NCBI GenBank assembly: GCA_019722365.1
Contig: JADFUC010000089.1
Span: forward strand, 124,001 to 188,000
Direction of reading: 5' to 3'
Origin: Lithospermum erythrorhizon
Lineage: Eukaryota; Streptophyta; Magnoliopsida; Boraginales; Boraginaceae
DNA: 64,000 nt
Part shown: piece by piece, positions 10,680-22,100 of the stretch
Layout of the letters: each line of letters starts with the position of its first letter
How positions within the stretch are numbered: position 1 is the stretch's first letter
Made by a program: the position numbers and the translations under genes
The notes under the pieces: generated by a model
Database searches by the model: none
The model's input: only the letters and a program-made list of their open reading frames with translations
What the model was told of the DNA's origin: nothing

Positions 10680-11750
10680 TACCAAGAAAGCATCTTTAGT
10701 TCTTCTCCTCGTGATACTTCTAGATGCATCTTCACTGCAATCCGTTGGCTTTCACCGGATTAGCTTGGTATCTATCAAGTTAAGCACTTAGTGCATAAGA
10801 CACATCAGTCTAAGGCACAACATTTAAGATACACGACGGATCCTCTAAATTTAAGCCAGGTGTATTGCCCTCTTCATTCCTTGCTCATCTCAAAGACTAG
10901 TAAAGGACACCATGCTTCTTAAGTTGAACCCATGTCTCATGGGAGATTACCTTCTTGGAATTACTCATGTCAACTCTCATAGCATCTTCATCTCACAAGT
11001 ATCCCGAAAAAGTCCAATCACCTCCTTGCTCGATCCGTGGATCTTATTCAAGTATATATTGTGCCTAAGTCCTTCATTAAGAAAACATTTGCACAGCCAA
11101 TCCTTGACCGAAGCTTAGTAACTCTACATTGTTTCAATGATAAGTATGTCATCTATTACATGTGACTATAAATGACATATAACCCCACTTCACCTTATCA
11201 GATACACAAAGATTCTTCTTTGTTTTTTATGAAACCAAACTCGATTGATTCATCAAACGTAGATTCCTTAAATCAAGGGATGCCTTCTTAAGACCATATA
11301 AATGGACTTTTGCAACTTGCATATCTCTAGGTCCTTATGACATGTAAAGCCCGAGGTTGTACCATGTACACATCTTCCCTTAAATTTCCATTCAGAAAGC
11401 GCCTTTACATCCATTTGCCATATTTCATAGTCATGAAATGCAATTAAATGGCTAAGATTATCCGGATTGATTTAAGCATAGCCACTTGCGCAGCTGACAG
11501 TCCACTCGTGAACTTGTTCGAAACCTTTCGCTACAAGTCTGGGGGCTTTGAAACATCAACATTTCCGCCTTTTATCATGTTTCTTCTTAAATACCCATTT
11601 ACATTCCATGTGGCGAGCCCCATTTGGTAAATCCAACAAGGACCAAACCATAGAATCCATCTCGATTGCATGGCTATTTGCCATTTCATTTATCCTTTTA
11701 GCTCATTGCTTCTTTGTAAGAAGTCAGGCCTGCCACTTTCAATGATGAAA
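10680..11750 (-). pseudogene. Copia reverse transcriptase (heavily decayed)
   Basis: Only landmarks remain on the minus strand: near 11650-11580 a block equivalent to the family KWVFK region (reads ECKWVFKKK), YEIWQMDVK near 11420, and a degenerate stretch around 11150-10900 in the position of the YVDD box and the downstream MKDLG and SHG blocks (for example SPMRHGFNL near 10940). Position between integrase and RNase H supports the call. Multiple frames are needed and the catalytic YVDD is not cleanly readable. Confidence 0.65.
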
Positions 11751-11989
11751 GTCACCCATACCAAATAAGCTGTTCGTGGCGATCCCTGTCGGATCTCCTA
11801 AGGGTTGGTTCTTCCACAGTCAGATCAAGAACCGGGTCTCTATGAAAGTTAAGGTACCACTCTTAGGCGCGGCCGATGCCTCTCGCATTGATGCATCGAC
11901 ATTGACTTCATCACTGAGCTTCATCAAGATGAACACCATTAACTCGTTGTAAGTAGTAACCAATCAAGTTTTCCTTGATATCCTATGAA

Positions 11990-12690
11990 ATAGCATTCTA
12001 TCGATTTCAGCGCAAGTTTATCTTTTGTTAATCTGCTAACATAAGCTTCACATCCCCAAATTCGAGAAAACCCAACTTTGGGAATCTTCCCAAAACTACG
12101 CTCACGGGGAGTTTTATCTCACGATTTCGTTGGACATCTGCTTAAGGTAAGTGCCGCTTTAGAAGCGCATATATCCCCTGCATATTATTAACCGGGTAGA
12201 TCGATAGGTTTCATCATAGATCGAACCATGTCAAGAAGCGGTTCAATTTCTCCTTTCGACAAAGCACATGCCAGGCGTTTGGCTGGAGCGAAGTTGTGAA
12301 ACAATACCACACTTCTAAGATGAGTATTGAACTCGCACTAAATATTTCCACCTCTATTGTGTAATCGAGAATTTTATTGTCTTGTTCAATTGGTTATTTT
12401 GTACTTCATTTTGGAATTCCTTGAATTTCTCAAAGGACTCGTGGTCGCCTCATCGACACACAAAACCGTATATACTGTGAATTATCAGAAATGTAATGAA
12501 GCAGCTATAACCTCCTTCTTGCAGTATGTGTCTATTGGCCCACATACATCAGTGTGTATGATCCCCAATAAATGACTTGCCCTTTTATTTAAGCTGTATG
12601 GAAAGTGCATTTTGGCCTGGTTTTGTCTAAAAGGCAGCATCACACTTATCGTAGAGTGATTCATAATCGAAACCTTCAAGTATTCCAATC
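11990..12690 (-). pseudogene. Copia GAG_pre-integrase and integrase
   Basis: A 67-residue open piece (12688-12485) contains RASHLLGIIHTDVCGPIDTY, the start of the copia integrase core; the HTDVCGP block includes the first catalytic aspartate. Just before it MLPFRQNQAKMHFPYSLNKR corresponds to the zinc-binding linker preceding it. The rest of the core continues in other frames toward 12000. The enzyme would insert element cDNA into chromosomes. The same block structure recurs at 43.4-43.7 kb. Confidence 0.85.
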
Positions 12691-13120
12691 GAGTGAGTTT
12701 CTGGATTGCCCTCGTTAATGTGACCTAGTCTCCAATGCCATAGTATGTTCGGGTTTAAGTCGTTAGGGCTTATTACGCTTTAAGTTTATGTTATATGACT
12801 CATTAATCATTCTAAAACGATGTAGACCATTTTCAAGTGAGGCGTACCAATACTACTCCCATTCCCTCGGTGATCCTAAATTATCGATCTATTGGAAAAT
12901 GAAACCATCATTATCTCAAACCGTAAATAGAAATAATATTCCCGCAAATCGCAGTACATAAGAAAACCGGTGATAAGTTCAAACAAGGCCCGTGGGCAAA
13001 TTTAAACTAACGGATCCTACTGCAAGGGTCAGTAACCTCAAGGCGCCATTTTCCACACGTGCCAGATCCATTTCTCCTTTCGAAGTCTCTACTTGACTCG
13101 AAAGTTCCCCGTGATATTAC

Positions 13121-13909
13121 TTAATAAATATGAGAACCACAACCCAAAGGTTCAAAGACCCACGAAGTGTAATGAGAAGTTGTACAAACTTCAATAACAT
13201 ACATACCAGAAGCTTCAGCCGCGGCACCATTCTTCCTATCATCCGTGGAACTTCCCAAGTGTGTCGACTTCCAAATGACCTTAGGCTCGCACACGAAACT
13301 TGTCATCCTTCCTAGCTCCTCCCTTTCTAGCAACCTTGGGATTGTATTAGGAACCCTTGCTCTTGCTGTAAACTTCTTTCTAACTTTCGCTTGTTGACCA
13401 CCAAAATGTATATGAGTAGAAGTTTTAGTCTTACTCCAGTTCGCCTCAAAGATTCGTGATCATCTTATGCAAGCTCAAGCTTAGAGATAATTCAAACTTG
13501 TGCATATTGAAGTTCATGACAACCGAGAATTTGTTTGGAAGAGACTTTGTGGATTTGAGATCCTACGCCCGCTCTTGAGACATTGTGCCTGTGGCGCTGA
13601 GTCAATCGACCAAGCCAATCATTTTAATGATATGTAGGTCATGGCCCCGTCTGCTTCCCGCTTATATGGGTCCACGAGCACGTACGCTTCATATCTCTTT
13701 CTACCTTCCTTCGAATACCCCTCAAGTTGCCGGAATGTCATATGCCGCCACCTTTTCATATTGAATTTGGAACGAAGGTTCCATATTGACAAACACGAGA
13801 CATCGACATCCACAACATCGTACTTCACTATCATTAGGGTTGCGCAGAACCTATTGTTCAACACGATTCGGGGCCCTTCGCTGAGAATGATTCTCAGTTC
13901 CGAGACCAC
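13121..13909 (-). pseudogene. Copia gag and protease region
   Basis: The open piece 13333-13121 reads SGMYVIEVCTTSHYTSWVF and then GCGSHIY, which matches the copia protease start (usually SWVLDTGCGSHI). The active-site DTG is replaced by EPLG, so it is dead even without frame breaks. Upstream a basic stretch and an open piece at 13909-13619 occupy the gag position, but I see no intact zinc knuckle there. Assignment of the 13.6-13.9 kb piece to gag rests on position only. Confidence 0.65.
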
Positions 13910-13944
13910 TCACAAAACTAAGTTATTCACCTTGCACTTTTAGG

Positions 13945-16221
13945 CCGAAATAAGCCGAAGTTCTTAGGAGTAGCAATAGTTGGTAGCCATATTACTCCTA
14001 CAAGAATAAGTAAATAAAATAACAAAAAATCAAGAACTATCATGCTAACACTTACAAATAAATTATAAAGTAAATACTAATACTTCAAATCGATTTAAAT
14101 ATATTAGTATCAAGTCCTATTATACTTAAATTAAACCAACACCGCATACATTTTGAATCCAAGATAATAGTAGGTTGTCAACCAATTATAAAACTACATA
14201 ATCCTTAGGTCACTAGCATCTCTTACAAGATGCTACCCAACATTTGTATTCAAACCGTTAAGCATACCAATTAAACCAAAGTCTTACTTGATCGACTATC
14301 CGAAGCCCACAACGTTAGTGGAAATCACTTCAACATGATCCATTGTCATATCAATGCAACATTATAACACCCGCCATCACGGCGTGTCTAATTAACGAAT
14401 CATTGCACAACTTTAAAATTGGCTGATACTTTGCTTAAATTTAATTATGAGATTATTATTACTTTATTTTCATTTACTCATGCATACTAGCACATAATCA
14501 AGCAATACATGCAACATGAAAAATAAAACAAGTAATGCACATTCAAGAGATATAATGATATTTAATCTCAGAATCCCATTACATAAGTATTTATCAAATA
14601 CTAACATAAGTCCTAATTCTGTATCTTGTACTTCCGATCCAACCGAGTCCACCAAGTACCACCCACCGTGAAACGACATCTTCTTCAATATCTTCACTTG
14701 CTAACCCATCTTAGACAAATTGGCAAGTCATGGGTAAACAATAAATAAATAAATGAAGAAAATACCATTCCAAAATATGTATTAATTTTATTAAATCATA
14801 TAAATGAACTTAATAAATATTTTAAATGGAATTGGAAAATACATGTTTGTAATTATCAAATTAATTAATCCATGTAATTACACATATTAAAATTAATTAA
14901 TATAAACTCAATTATCATACACATGTCAATTAATAATTATTACTAATAATTATTAACCATATACATATTGTAGAAAATAATTATTACCACAATTATTAAC
15001 CATATACATATTGTTACCATAATTGTTATATTACTTTTAAATTAATTTAAAAAGATATAATATAAAGTTAATTACAATCAATTAGGTGATTAAAATGACT
15101 AATAATCAATAAAACCGAAATATAACTAGTCCCATAATTTTAGGAAACCGAAATAAGTGAATAAATTAAATTAGGGTTTTTCAAAATATAACTAATTCCA
15201 GAGGCCGTCGTCCGGTCAGTTATTTTTCGGCACTGTATCGTCTGATCCGAGATCGACGCTTCCAAGGGTCGCTGAAGTCGGTTGGTCGATTTATGGTAAT
15301 AACTCATATTTAACTCCGCTTTTCGATTTAATTTAATTAGTTTCAGGCAATCGTTTTGGAGGCTTTAGAAATTTTAAAATTTATGAAATTCAACACATTA
15401 AACTTCATAATGTTCTGAACAAATCCCATTGCTCGCTCATTAAAAATAAATTTTTCATATTTAATTATTAATTAAAACAGTCTAGAAATCTAAAATTATT
15501 TTCGAGGCACTTAGAAAAAAAATCCAAAAATATGAAATTTAATGGAGATCTTCTACCTGCTATCTAGGTTCCAGAAAAATTACATTGTAATTTTACAGTT
15601 CTTCTACATGCCCCAAACATGTTTACAAACTGTTTTGAAACAAAACCACTAACCGCCCTTTTAATTGGGTTTGTTTTAACCTAGCTCCCTATATAAGTAG
15701 TCTTTAGGTTTTTCATGACATAATTAAGGAAAATCTTTTCATCAAAACCCAAAGTACCGGCCGAAATTCTCCAAGGAGGAGTTGGAGCCGGTTGACGAGG
15801 TCGGGGTTTCGTGAGAGGAGTCGGAGCGTGATGAAGTCTATCGATGTCTGGGGTTAGCATCCCTGATGTTCCATCGAGTAGACTCACATGCTCCTTATTC
15901 AAAGATGCTCGTCAACCGCTGGTGAACTCCTAAAGGGGGCTAAGGATGAGGAGGTCTCGCTTTCATGGGCTCGATGCGGATCGATACGGTGAGTGAGCTC
16001 TATCACAGCCGTGACAAGGAGTACCTCGTTAGCTCTGAGGCGACTTAAGCATTCAGAGGGTCGAGTTTGACTTTTATAACTTGGTGGTTTGTAAATTTTT
16101 CATTCCAAGACGATTGTTGGTTGATTTCTTTGTCGCTTGATGTTTTACTATTAGATGTCCGATGCTGCTACTTTCAGTTCTTAGACTGTAATTAATGTGT
16201 TACTAGTTCTTAGGACCCGTC
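13945..16221. other. AT-rich DNA and possible LTR-like segment, no gene
   Basis: 14.0-15.15 kb is very AT-rich with short direct repeats, for example ATTATTAACCATATACATATTGT-type wording twice near 14950-15015. Around 15660-15720 a TATATAAG box sits in a transcript-leader-like context on the plus strand, followed to 16.2 kb by GC-richer sequence resembling retroelement untranslated DNA. It may contain the eroded 5' end of the copia element on its left. No ORF with a recognisable product is seen. Confidence 0.35.
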
Positions 16222-16368
16222 GATGGTTTGCGATGCTTCTGATTTTACCCACGCTACGAGATAAGATGTGATCTTATGCTTATCTTTTTTCATCCGGGGT
16301 ACGCCTTGTGCTCTTGTACTGCGGACCTTTTTGATATATATACCTTTACCTTAAAAAAATTAACTTCC
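16222..16368 (+). repeat. Retroelement 3' tail, copy 1
   Basis: Starts GATGGTTTGCGATG, passes through GAGATAAGA and CTTATCTTT words that form an inverted pair, and ends with an A-rich run then TAACTTCC. A second copy lies at 17083-17228. The A-rich end suggests a LINE or other poly(A)-type element 3' terminus. The two copies flank an LTR of another family. Confidence 0.55.
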
Positions 16369-16371
16369 GAC

Positions 16372-16990
16372 TGTCAGATACGGAAACGATATAACTAAAC
16401 AGATATATCAACACCCAAACTCTCAGAGTCTAATATCTCAATGTAATCTGAACAGACAATAAATGAAAATACCGTAAGGAAATAACACCAGATCTTTATA
16501 CAGGTTCCCCCTCAGGGTACGTCCTGTGTCAGCAGAATCAACTAGAGTTAACTCTCAATGATTGTTACAAAGTCCTATCAAACCAAGTTTCCCAATCGAA
16601 GTAATATTTTATAATTTAGTATTCTCAATGACAAATCTACACTCTAGATTTAAATTAAAACGATATATCGATGACAAATCAAGTAGAACAACTCTATCAA
16701 TTTGGAACAAAAAGGAATTTAGAAATCGAATATTTTTGGATTAAAAGAAAAGGACCTAATATTCCTTTATTCACCGAATCCGACTTTCATCGAGACCTCA
16801 TCGGTACCCCGCCTGACAAGCCGGGTCTCGCGCCCTCGAACAGTTTATACGTATCGCCCATTTTGCATCGAGACCCCATCGACCCGTGGTCTCGATGTTC
16901 CATACGCATCGCCTCATTTGCATCGAGACCCCGTCTCGATGGGGTTAGTCTCGATCCTCGCATCTCCAAACTCAAAACGCTTCAACTTCA
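16372..16990 (-). repeat. Copia LTR, solo copy (family of the 39.6 kb LTR)
   Basis: It aligns along its whole length with 39565-40204, which is the 3' LTR of an antisense copia element. Shared features are the edge TGTC..GATAC, the run AACGATATAACTAAAC, a pair of ATATCGA words, several repeats of CATCGAGACCCCATC and the edge CTTCAACTTCA. No pol follows here, so this is a solo LTR or a fragment. The 5-bp flanks (CCGAC and AATAC) do not match. Confidence 0.8.
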
Positions 16991-17082
16991 AATACATACA
17001 TCACCATATCCTCTTGAAGAGGCGTCCGTCTCTACTATAAAGGTAAGGGAATAATTTGGCAACGCCAAATACGTGACCTCGC

Positions 17083-17228
17083 TGATGGTTTATGATGTTT
17101 GATTTTGTACTCCGATGTGACGAGATAAGATAGTGATCTTACGCTTATCTTTCATCCTGCAGACGCCTCTCAAGGCTTCCTTGTACGGTGACCTTTTTTT
17201 TACCTTTAAAAAAAAATTACTAACTTCC
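17083..17228 (+). repeat. Retroelement 3' tail, copy 2
   Basis: Begins GATGGTTTATGATG, shares GAGATAAGATAGTGATCTTA-type wording and the A-run followed by CTAACTTCC with the copy at 16222-16368. It lies just downstream of the solo LTR, in the same orientation as copy 1. Confidence 0.55.
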
Positions 17229-17439
17229 CACCCCACCAAATCCATCCCTATCCGACACCTCCTAAGTAGATATGAAATAAGAGGCTTACAATTCTTGGAA
17301 ATATGGCTAAAAATATATTTTTGACCATTTTTCTGTAATATTGATTTTAGCGGCGTGTTTGGGCAGGCTCGACTCCAAGGGTGTAAGTGTCCTATTTCTC
17401 TCATGAATAGGACCCCAAAATACTAAATATTGTTATATA

Positions 17440-17709
17440 GTCCCTCCAATTCAATATATGTTAGACGTTTGAGACTCTGGCATACAAATTAATAAAGGCA
17501 CTCCAATTACTCTTCTACCCTCCAGCCTAGACAAAACGATTATAGTATGATGACCTGCAGACCAAATAGCAATAAACCAGTGACCTTCCATTTTAACTTC
17601 ACACATAGGGGTTAAAGGAAAGCTATTTATATTGAAATTTTTGCAAAACGTCAGTTGAATTGAATAATACTAACTATAGTGCTAAAACCCTCCATTATGA
17701 ATTGGAGGG
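17440..17709. mobile_element. Stowaway-like MITE
   Basis: Ends are GTCCCTCCAATTCA on the left and, in inverse complement, CCCTCCAATTCATAATGG on the right, flanked by TA (17438-17439 and 17710-17711). The subterminal word GTTTGAGACTCTGGCA is typical of Stowaway families. The right end also forms a local palindrome ACCCTCCATTATGAATTGGAGGGT-like over about 24 bp. No ORF. Confidence 0.75.
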
Positions 17710-17711
17710 TA

Positions 17712-18117
17712 TATTGTACCTCTTCAGAAATAGTAGTATAACTTAGTGAAGGAATGTTGGAGAGTAGTGTATGAGATTGTGTGATCAAGCCTCACTAGTG
17801 TCTTATACAGTCATTCAAGTAAGGTTTTTATGAGTCTTATTTTTTTTCATTTTAGTCAAATTAAACTGCACAACCTCTTTTGCAATCTTTTATGTTGAAT
17901 CATTTTTTTTATATTTTTAAAATATGAAAGTATAGTACATATTGTCAAGTTTTACATTTTATGAATACTAACAATAATGTATCAATTTGTTTTTTATTAG
18001 GAGGAAGAATGAATTATAATGTGATTTAATATTTGGATATAAAAAATCTCAAGCGATTTTTTATATTTATAAGGTTACTTATTTTTTATTATCATTTAAA
18101 AATATTATTAATATTTA
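17712..18117. other. AT-rich DNA, no gene seen
   Basis: Low-complexity AT-rich sequence with T runs between two MITEs. No coding or RNA feature found. Confidence 0.5.
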
Positions 18118-18367
18118 CTCCTTCTGGTTTTTTAGTTGTCATTCTATACAAAAATTTGTTTCAAAATAGTTGTTCTAGCATAATAAATTATACTTCTACA
18201 TTTCAACGTAGTTTTGACTACTTTTTCTATTGAACGTATTACCAAAACAATGATATAATTTCAATTAATTGATATTACATTTTCAATGTATATTTTGACT
18301 ACTTTTACATTTCATTAATATATGTGCAAATCTGGCCAAAATGACAACTAAAAATTCACAGAAAGAA
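18118..18367. mobile_element. Stowaway-like MITE, second family, copy 1
   Basis: Left end CTCCTTCTGGTTTTTTAG and right end, in inverse complement, CTTTCTGTGAATTTTTAG share TTAGTTGTCAT just inside. TA flanks at 18116-18117 and 18368-18369. The interior words TTTTGACTACTTTT and CAATGATATAATTTCA recur in the copy at 20.53 kb. No ORF. Confidence 0.75.
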
Positions 18368-20530
18368 TAAAAAAGCGCCTCATTTGAGAGCCATTTAATC
18401 TCTATCTACAGACGCCCCTGCTTGGGTTTCGGCAGAGGTGGGCTGTGGTGTCATGGATTTGAAATGAAAGAGGGGGAGGGAGGGATAATTTAGCTAGCTA
18501 GCTGTATGTATGATTGGGGTTTATTTTTAATTTCATTAATATTTTAATTATTATAAAAAATGCATCCGTTAATTTATTTCAAAATGACCTCAACAATATA
18601 ATATAATTGTACTTCGACTTTATCTTCGTGTCAAATCAATGTAGCGTGAAAATGGCCTAGGAGACATCCTGCATAAGAAAAAATAGCTCAAAGCCGACAT
18701 CCGGCATGCTAAAAATAGCTTCAAGCCGGATCGCCGGCATAAGAACCGGAGTAGTTCGCAATCAAATTGAAAATAACTCCATAGTTCAGGTAGCAATGGA
18801 CAAATTAGTCTTAATAACAATTAAATTGTGTGAATTTTTAAGTTGTCCTATGTAATACGGAGTAATTTTGATTTTCAAATATTCATAGTGGTAGCTGTTA
18901 GAGTCTATCAAAGTCTAAACTAAAAACGCCCAACTGGTGGTCTACTATATACATTGCATTTTAGCATAATTAATTGAATTAGTTCGAAATGACTTTGGTC
19001 GTGATGCAAACTACATGCTAGATTGAATCGTTTCGCGATTGTGACTGAGTTGAGGAACAGGCCAGTGCAACTGTGCAAGGTGAGATCAATGACTTTGCCA
19101 TTCTAGTATATTAAAAATTATTGGCGAATTGTTTTTATTTAGGTTAATAGAAATGGTAGACAAGAATTACCTGTATTTTTCGGAGTATAAAATATTACTA
19201 GTCGATCATCTATTTTCAAACGCCTTTATCGATCAACGGTCTTGAAAATATACTAATCGACAAATTATGTCTCACAACGCACTATTGTTTTGCACGTGAG
19301 GAACAAAGATGACTATTTATTAAGGTCATTTCGAGCAATTAACTATATTTTAAAAAGGGTTAATTGGCAGGAAAGGATCACTTATGTTTGCAATAATGTA
19401 AACTAATCGCTCAACGGCGTTTCAAAAGTTGAGTGGATTTTCCCACCCCAATTGTTGCTGATAAAGGCACTTAATTTGTAAGTATAAAAGTAATTTCTAA
19501 AATAACAAAGAGGATGGCGATGGAATGACCGGATCGAATTTTAGAAAGTTTGTGCGATTTCGCCCTAGCCTAGATCCTGCCTTTATACAGATATTTATAG
19601 CTCGATGAAGATTTTTTACCTCGCTTACTCGAATCGGGTTACTTTTCGCCTCCCTTTAGTTCAAGTGTCAATATTAAGAATTTATAGGAAATCAATACTC
19701 TTTCAAAATTATCCGTATCTTTTGATTTTTAGTTAAATTACTATTATGTGAAAGTTAGAAGACATTTTACTTATAAATTAACTTAACCATTATTGATTTT
19801 GAAAATTATGAAAAATATGATATAGTTATGTGATTATGATTCAATCCAACAATTTCAATAAAATAAGCAAATAAAAAAAATGATGAAATCAAAAAGAAAG
19901 AAATAGTGCAATGTCAAATATATGAACTACATAAACTATTAAAATAAAATAATATAAAAAAAGAAGTTAAATGAATATTCATATAATCTTAAGACCATCT
20001 TTAACAATAGACATTTGAAAGGATTTTTAGAGAGTTCTTAACCATATCAATAGATAATTGGCATAAACATTTGAGGTGCTAATGGTTGGGACTTTTTGAA
20101 AAGTCCTCAACAATTATGCACATTGGGAGCCAATATGTACTTTCTAGTGTCCTTTTTTATTTTTTATAACAAACTTTTTCTATTTGAATCCCACTAATTT
20201 TGTTTTTTTTGTTAATAATATGACAAAATATTAAAATACAAAAATTATCAATATTTTTTATTTTAAAAGATCTACAAATAAAACCTAATTTCATTTTATT
20301 TGGATAATAAGAAATATAAGTAAAAATTATTACAGATATATGATAGGGTATATGTTGGTAATATAGAGAAAAAAGAGAAAAGTAAATTATAATATGAAAT
20401 ATTTATTGTTGTGAAGTATACAAGTTATTGGAGATATTTGATGAGATGGAGAAGGAATAATCTAATGTGGCAATGAATATTTGTGTTTTGAAAAACTTAT
20501 TGGTGTGGATAGTCTAAATCCTAATTTATA
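18368..20530. other. Intergenic DNA with short repeats, no gene seen
   Basis: Holds a TAGC tetranucleotide run at 18491-18503 and, at 18660-18745, two imperfect copies of an AAAAATAGCT..AAGCCG unit with CCGGCAT, which is the body of a common dispersed plant repeat read on the minus strand (the 66-residue open stretch at 18620-18820 is that repeat, not a gene). At 19.36-19.48 kb the phrase GGGTTAATTGGCAGG begins another dispersed repeat. 19.98-20.52 kb may be a further MITE, but I could not fix its ends. Confidence 0.4.
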
Positions 20531-20784
20531 CTTCATCCGTTTTCTTTTAGTTGTCTTTTTAGGCCAATTTTTTATTTTAAATTACTTGTCTTTCTAGTAT
20601 ATAAATCAGAATTCTAGATTTTCACGTACTTTTTGTCTACTTTTTTTCTTATTAAATTATTAACCAACCAATGATATAGTTTCACTAATTGCTATTCTAC
20701 ATTTTCAATATATTTTTTATACCTTTTTATTTCCTTAATTTATATAAATAACTACAAGATAACTAAAGCGATAACAGAAAGACT
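20531..20784. mobile_element. Stowaway-like MITE, second family, copy 2
   Basis: Begins CTTCATCCGTTTTCTTTTAG after TA (20529-20530) and ends in the inverse equivalent before TA (20785-20786). It shares internal words with the 18.12 kb copy, including CCAATGATATAGTTTCA and TTTTTGTCTACTTTTT. The two copies differ by many small changes, so the family is old here. Confidence 0.7.
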
Positions 20785-20786
20785 TA

Positions 20787-21213
20787 TTGGCACGTGTTAA
20801 TCATTTATCACGAGACGTTAAGGCGGTGAAGTGATGGATGAATAAAGGACAACCAAGTACACATGTTTTTTTTTTTTATTAACAAGTACACATGTTATGA
20901 AATTAAGGTCGGTAGGTATCCGTTATGACATTTATAATATTTTCTCCTCGCTTCATAATAGATGATTATTTCATTTAAAAATATTTTATTGGCTGTGATT
21001 ATAAAACTATATCAAATCAGGAAAAGTTTCATATTGAAATGTAAAGGTACATTAATATTGAGAACAATCAATTATTATGAAAAAATAAATTTATTCAAGA
21101 TAGTCATTTATTTTAAAACGGAAGAAATATTTTATAGGAATGAACAAGAACACCATAGGAATTTGGTACTTCAACCGCTATGGAACCTGGATCTAGATCT
21201 AGGAGTCTATTAG
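20787..21213. other. AT-rich DNA, no gene seen
   Basis: Includes a T run at about 20867-20877 and an 83-residue open stretch (20962-21213) with no motif and AT-driven composition (K, I, Y, F rich). I do not consider it a gene. Confidence 0.45.
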
Positions 21214-21450
21214 TGTTGATTGGTAAACCATCCATATTTCTATTATTCTCAACAAGATTATGAAAGATGAATATATTTTTCATTGAAGAATACATGTTAT
21301 AGTTTATATAACACATGTACAAGAGACGATATTATTTTTCATTGAAGAATGTATTGCTTATGTTTATATAACACATGTACAAGAGACGATCTTATACTTT
21401 AGGATCATTTTAAATATATAACAATTTTTCTAGTTTATAGTATTCTATCA
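21214..21450 (-). repeat. Short copia 3' LTR
   Basis: On the coding (minus) strand it starts TGATAGAATACTATAAAC immediately after a GAGGGGG purine tract and ends CCAATCAACA. The purine tract and the copia pol end lie directly upstream, which sets the U3 boundary. It contains a tandemly duplicated 60-bp unit with a TATATAA box. At 237 bp it is short but within the range for copia LTRs; the far end is the less certain one. Confidence 0.65.
21271..21390 (-). repeat. 60-bp tandem duplication holding the LTR TATA box
   Basis: Units 21271-21330 and 21331-21390 share TTTTTCATTGAAGAAT and then TTTATATAACACATGTACAA and GAGACGAT. On the coding strand each unit presents TTGTACATGTG then TTATATAAA, so the core promoter is doubled. 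Confidence 0.8.
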
Positions 21451-21455
21451 CCCCC

Positions 21456-22100
21456 TCAATCGAAGATGGGGGAACACCAATACCGATTGGAGTATAATAG
21501 TTCAAATCGGTTGGAGGATAGACTCTTGTGACGTCCTTGTGCTACACTTTCCCAAACAAGGTAAATGTCGATCTCAATATGCTTAGAACGAGCATGGTTA
21601 ACCGGATTGACAGTCATGTATGTAGTACTCACAGTATCACACAAGACAAGATGGCAGGACTTGAACACCAAATCCAACCCCACAAGTAAAGCCTGAAGCC
21701 ATTCCAATTCCGCAATTGATTGAGAAACAACACGATTTTCTACTTCAGCACTTAAGCGTGAGACCGTGGCTTGTTTCTTGGAGGACCATGAGACAAGGGT
21801 GGAGCCAAGAAAGACATACAAGCTAGTCATTGAGCATCACGTAGAAGGACATCCCGTCCAATCGGCATTTGAATAAACTCAGAGAGAGAAAGGAGGGTCA
21901 GTCTTGATATGAAGACCATATGAAACTGTCCCTTTAATATAACGTAGAATCCGTTTCACCGCAAGAAAATTACTTTGAAGATGATGATGTATAAATTGGC
22001 ATACTTGATTAACAGCAAATCGGATGTCCGACTGTGTAAAAGAAAAGTATTGGAGAGCTCCGACAATGCTGCAATACAAGTTGGGATCGGCAAAGGCTGG
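21456..22100 (-). pseudogene. Copia pol C-terminal part (RT end and RNase H)
   Basis: Minus-strand pieces read YCSIVGALQYFSFTQSDI and NQVCQFIHHH then AVKRILRYIKGT (22079-21879), followed after frame changes by SWSSKKQATVSRLSAE, ELEWLQALL, NHARSKHIEID (21830-21456). This is the conserved end of a copia polyprotein, from the RT thumb to the RNase H. The RNase H acidic residue in LCDTVS replaces the usual CDN. It is followed by purine tract and LTR. Its upstream side is cut at 22100 by the Cassandra-like LTR and does not clearly resume beyond it. Confidence 0.88.

Larger units (their letters stand above)
8572..13910 (-). mobile_element. Decayed Ty1/copia (Tork-like) retrotransposon
   Basis: Minus-strand order from high to low coordinates is gag (13.9-13.3 kb), protease region (13.3-13.1), integrase (12.7-12.0), reverse transcriptase (11.7-10.7), RNase H (10.56-10.2), about 800 bp of trailer, polypurine tract, LTR. 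This is the Ty1/copia order (integrase before reverse transcriptase). Every domain is recognisable but interrupted. The 5' LTR could not be located; the DNA above 14 kb is AT-rich and does not repeat the 8.57-9.38 kb LTR. A relative of the same family, also antisense, lies at 42.9-44.3 kb. Confidence 0.85.

Noticed and set aside
16671..17054. 127-codon plus-strand ORF
   Set aside because: Lies almost wholly within the solo copia LTR and reads its GAGACC repeats; not a protein.
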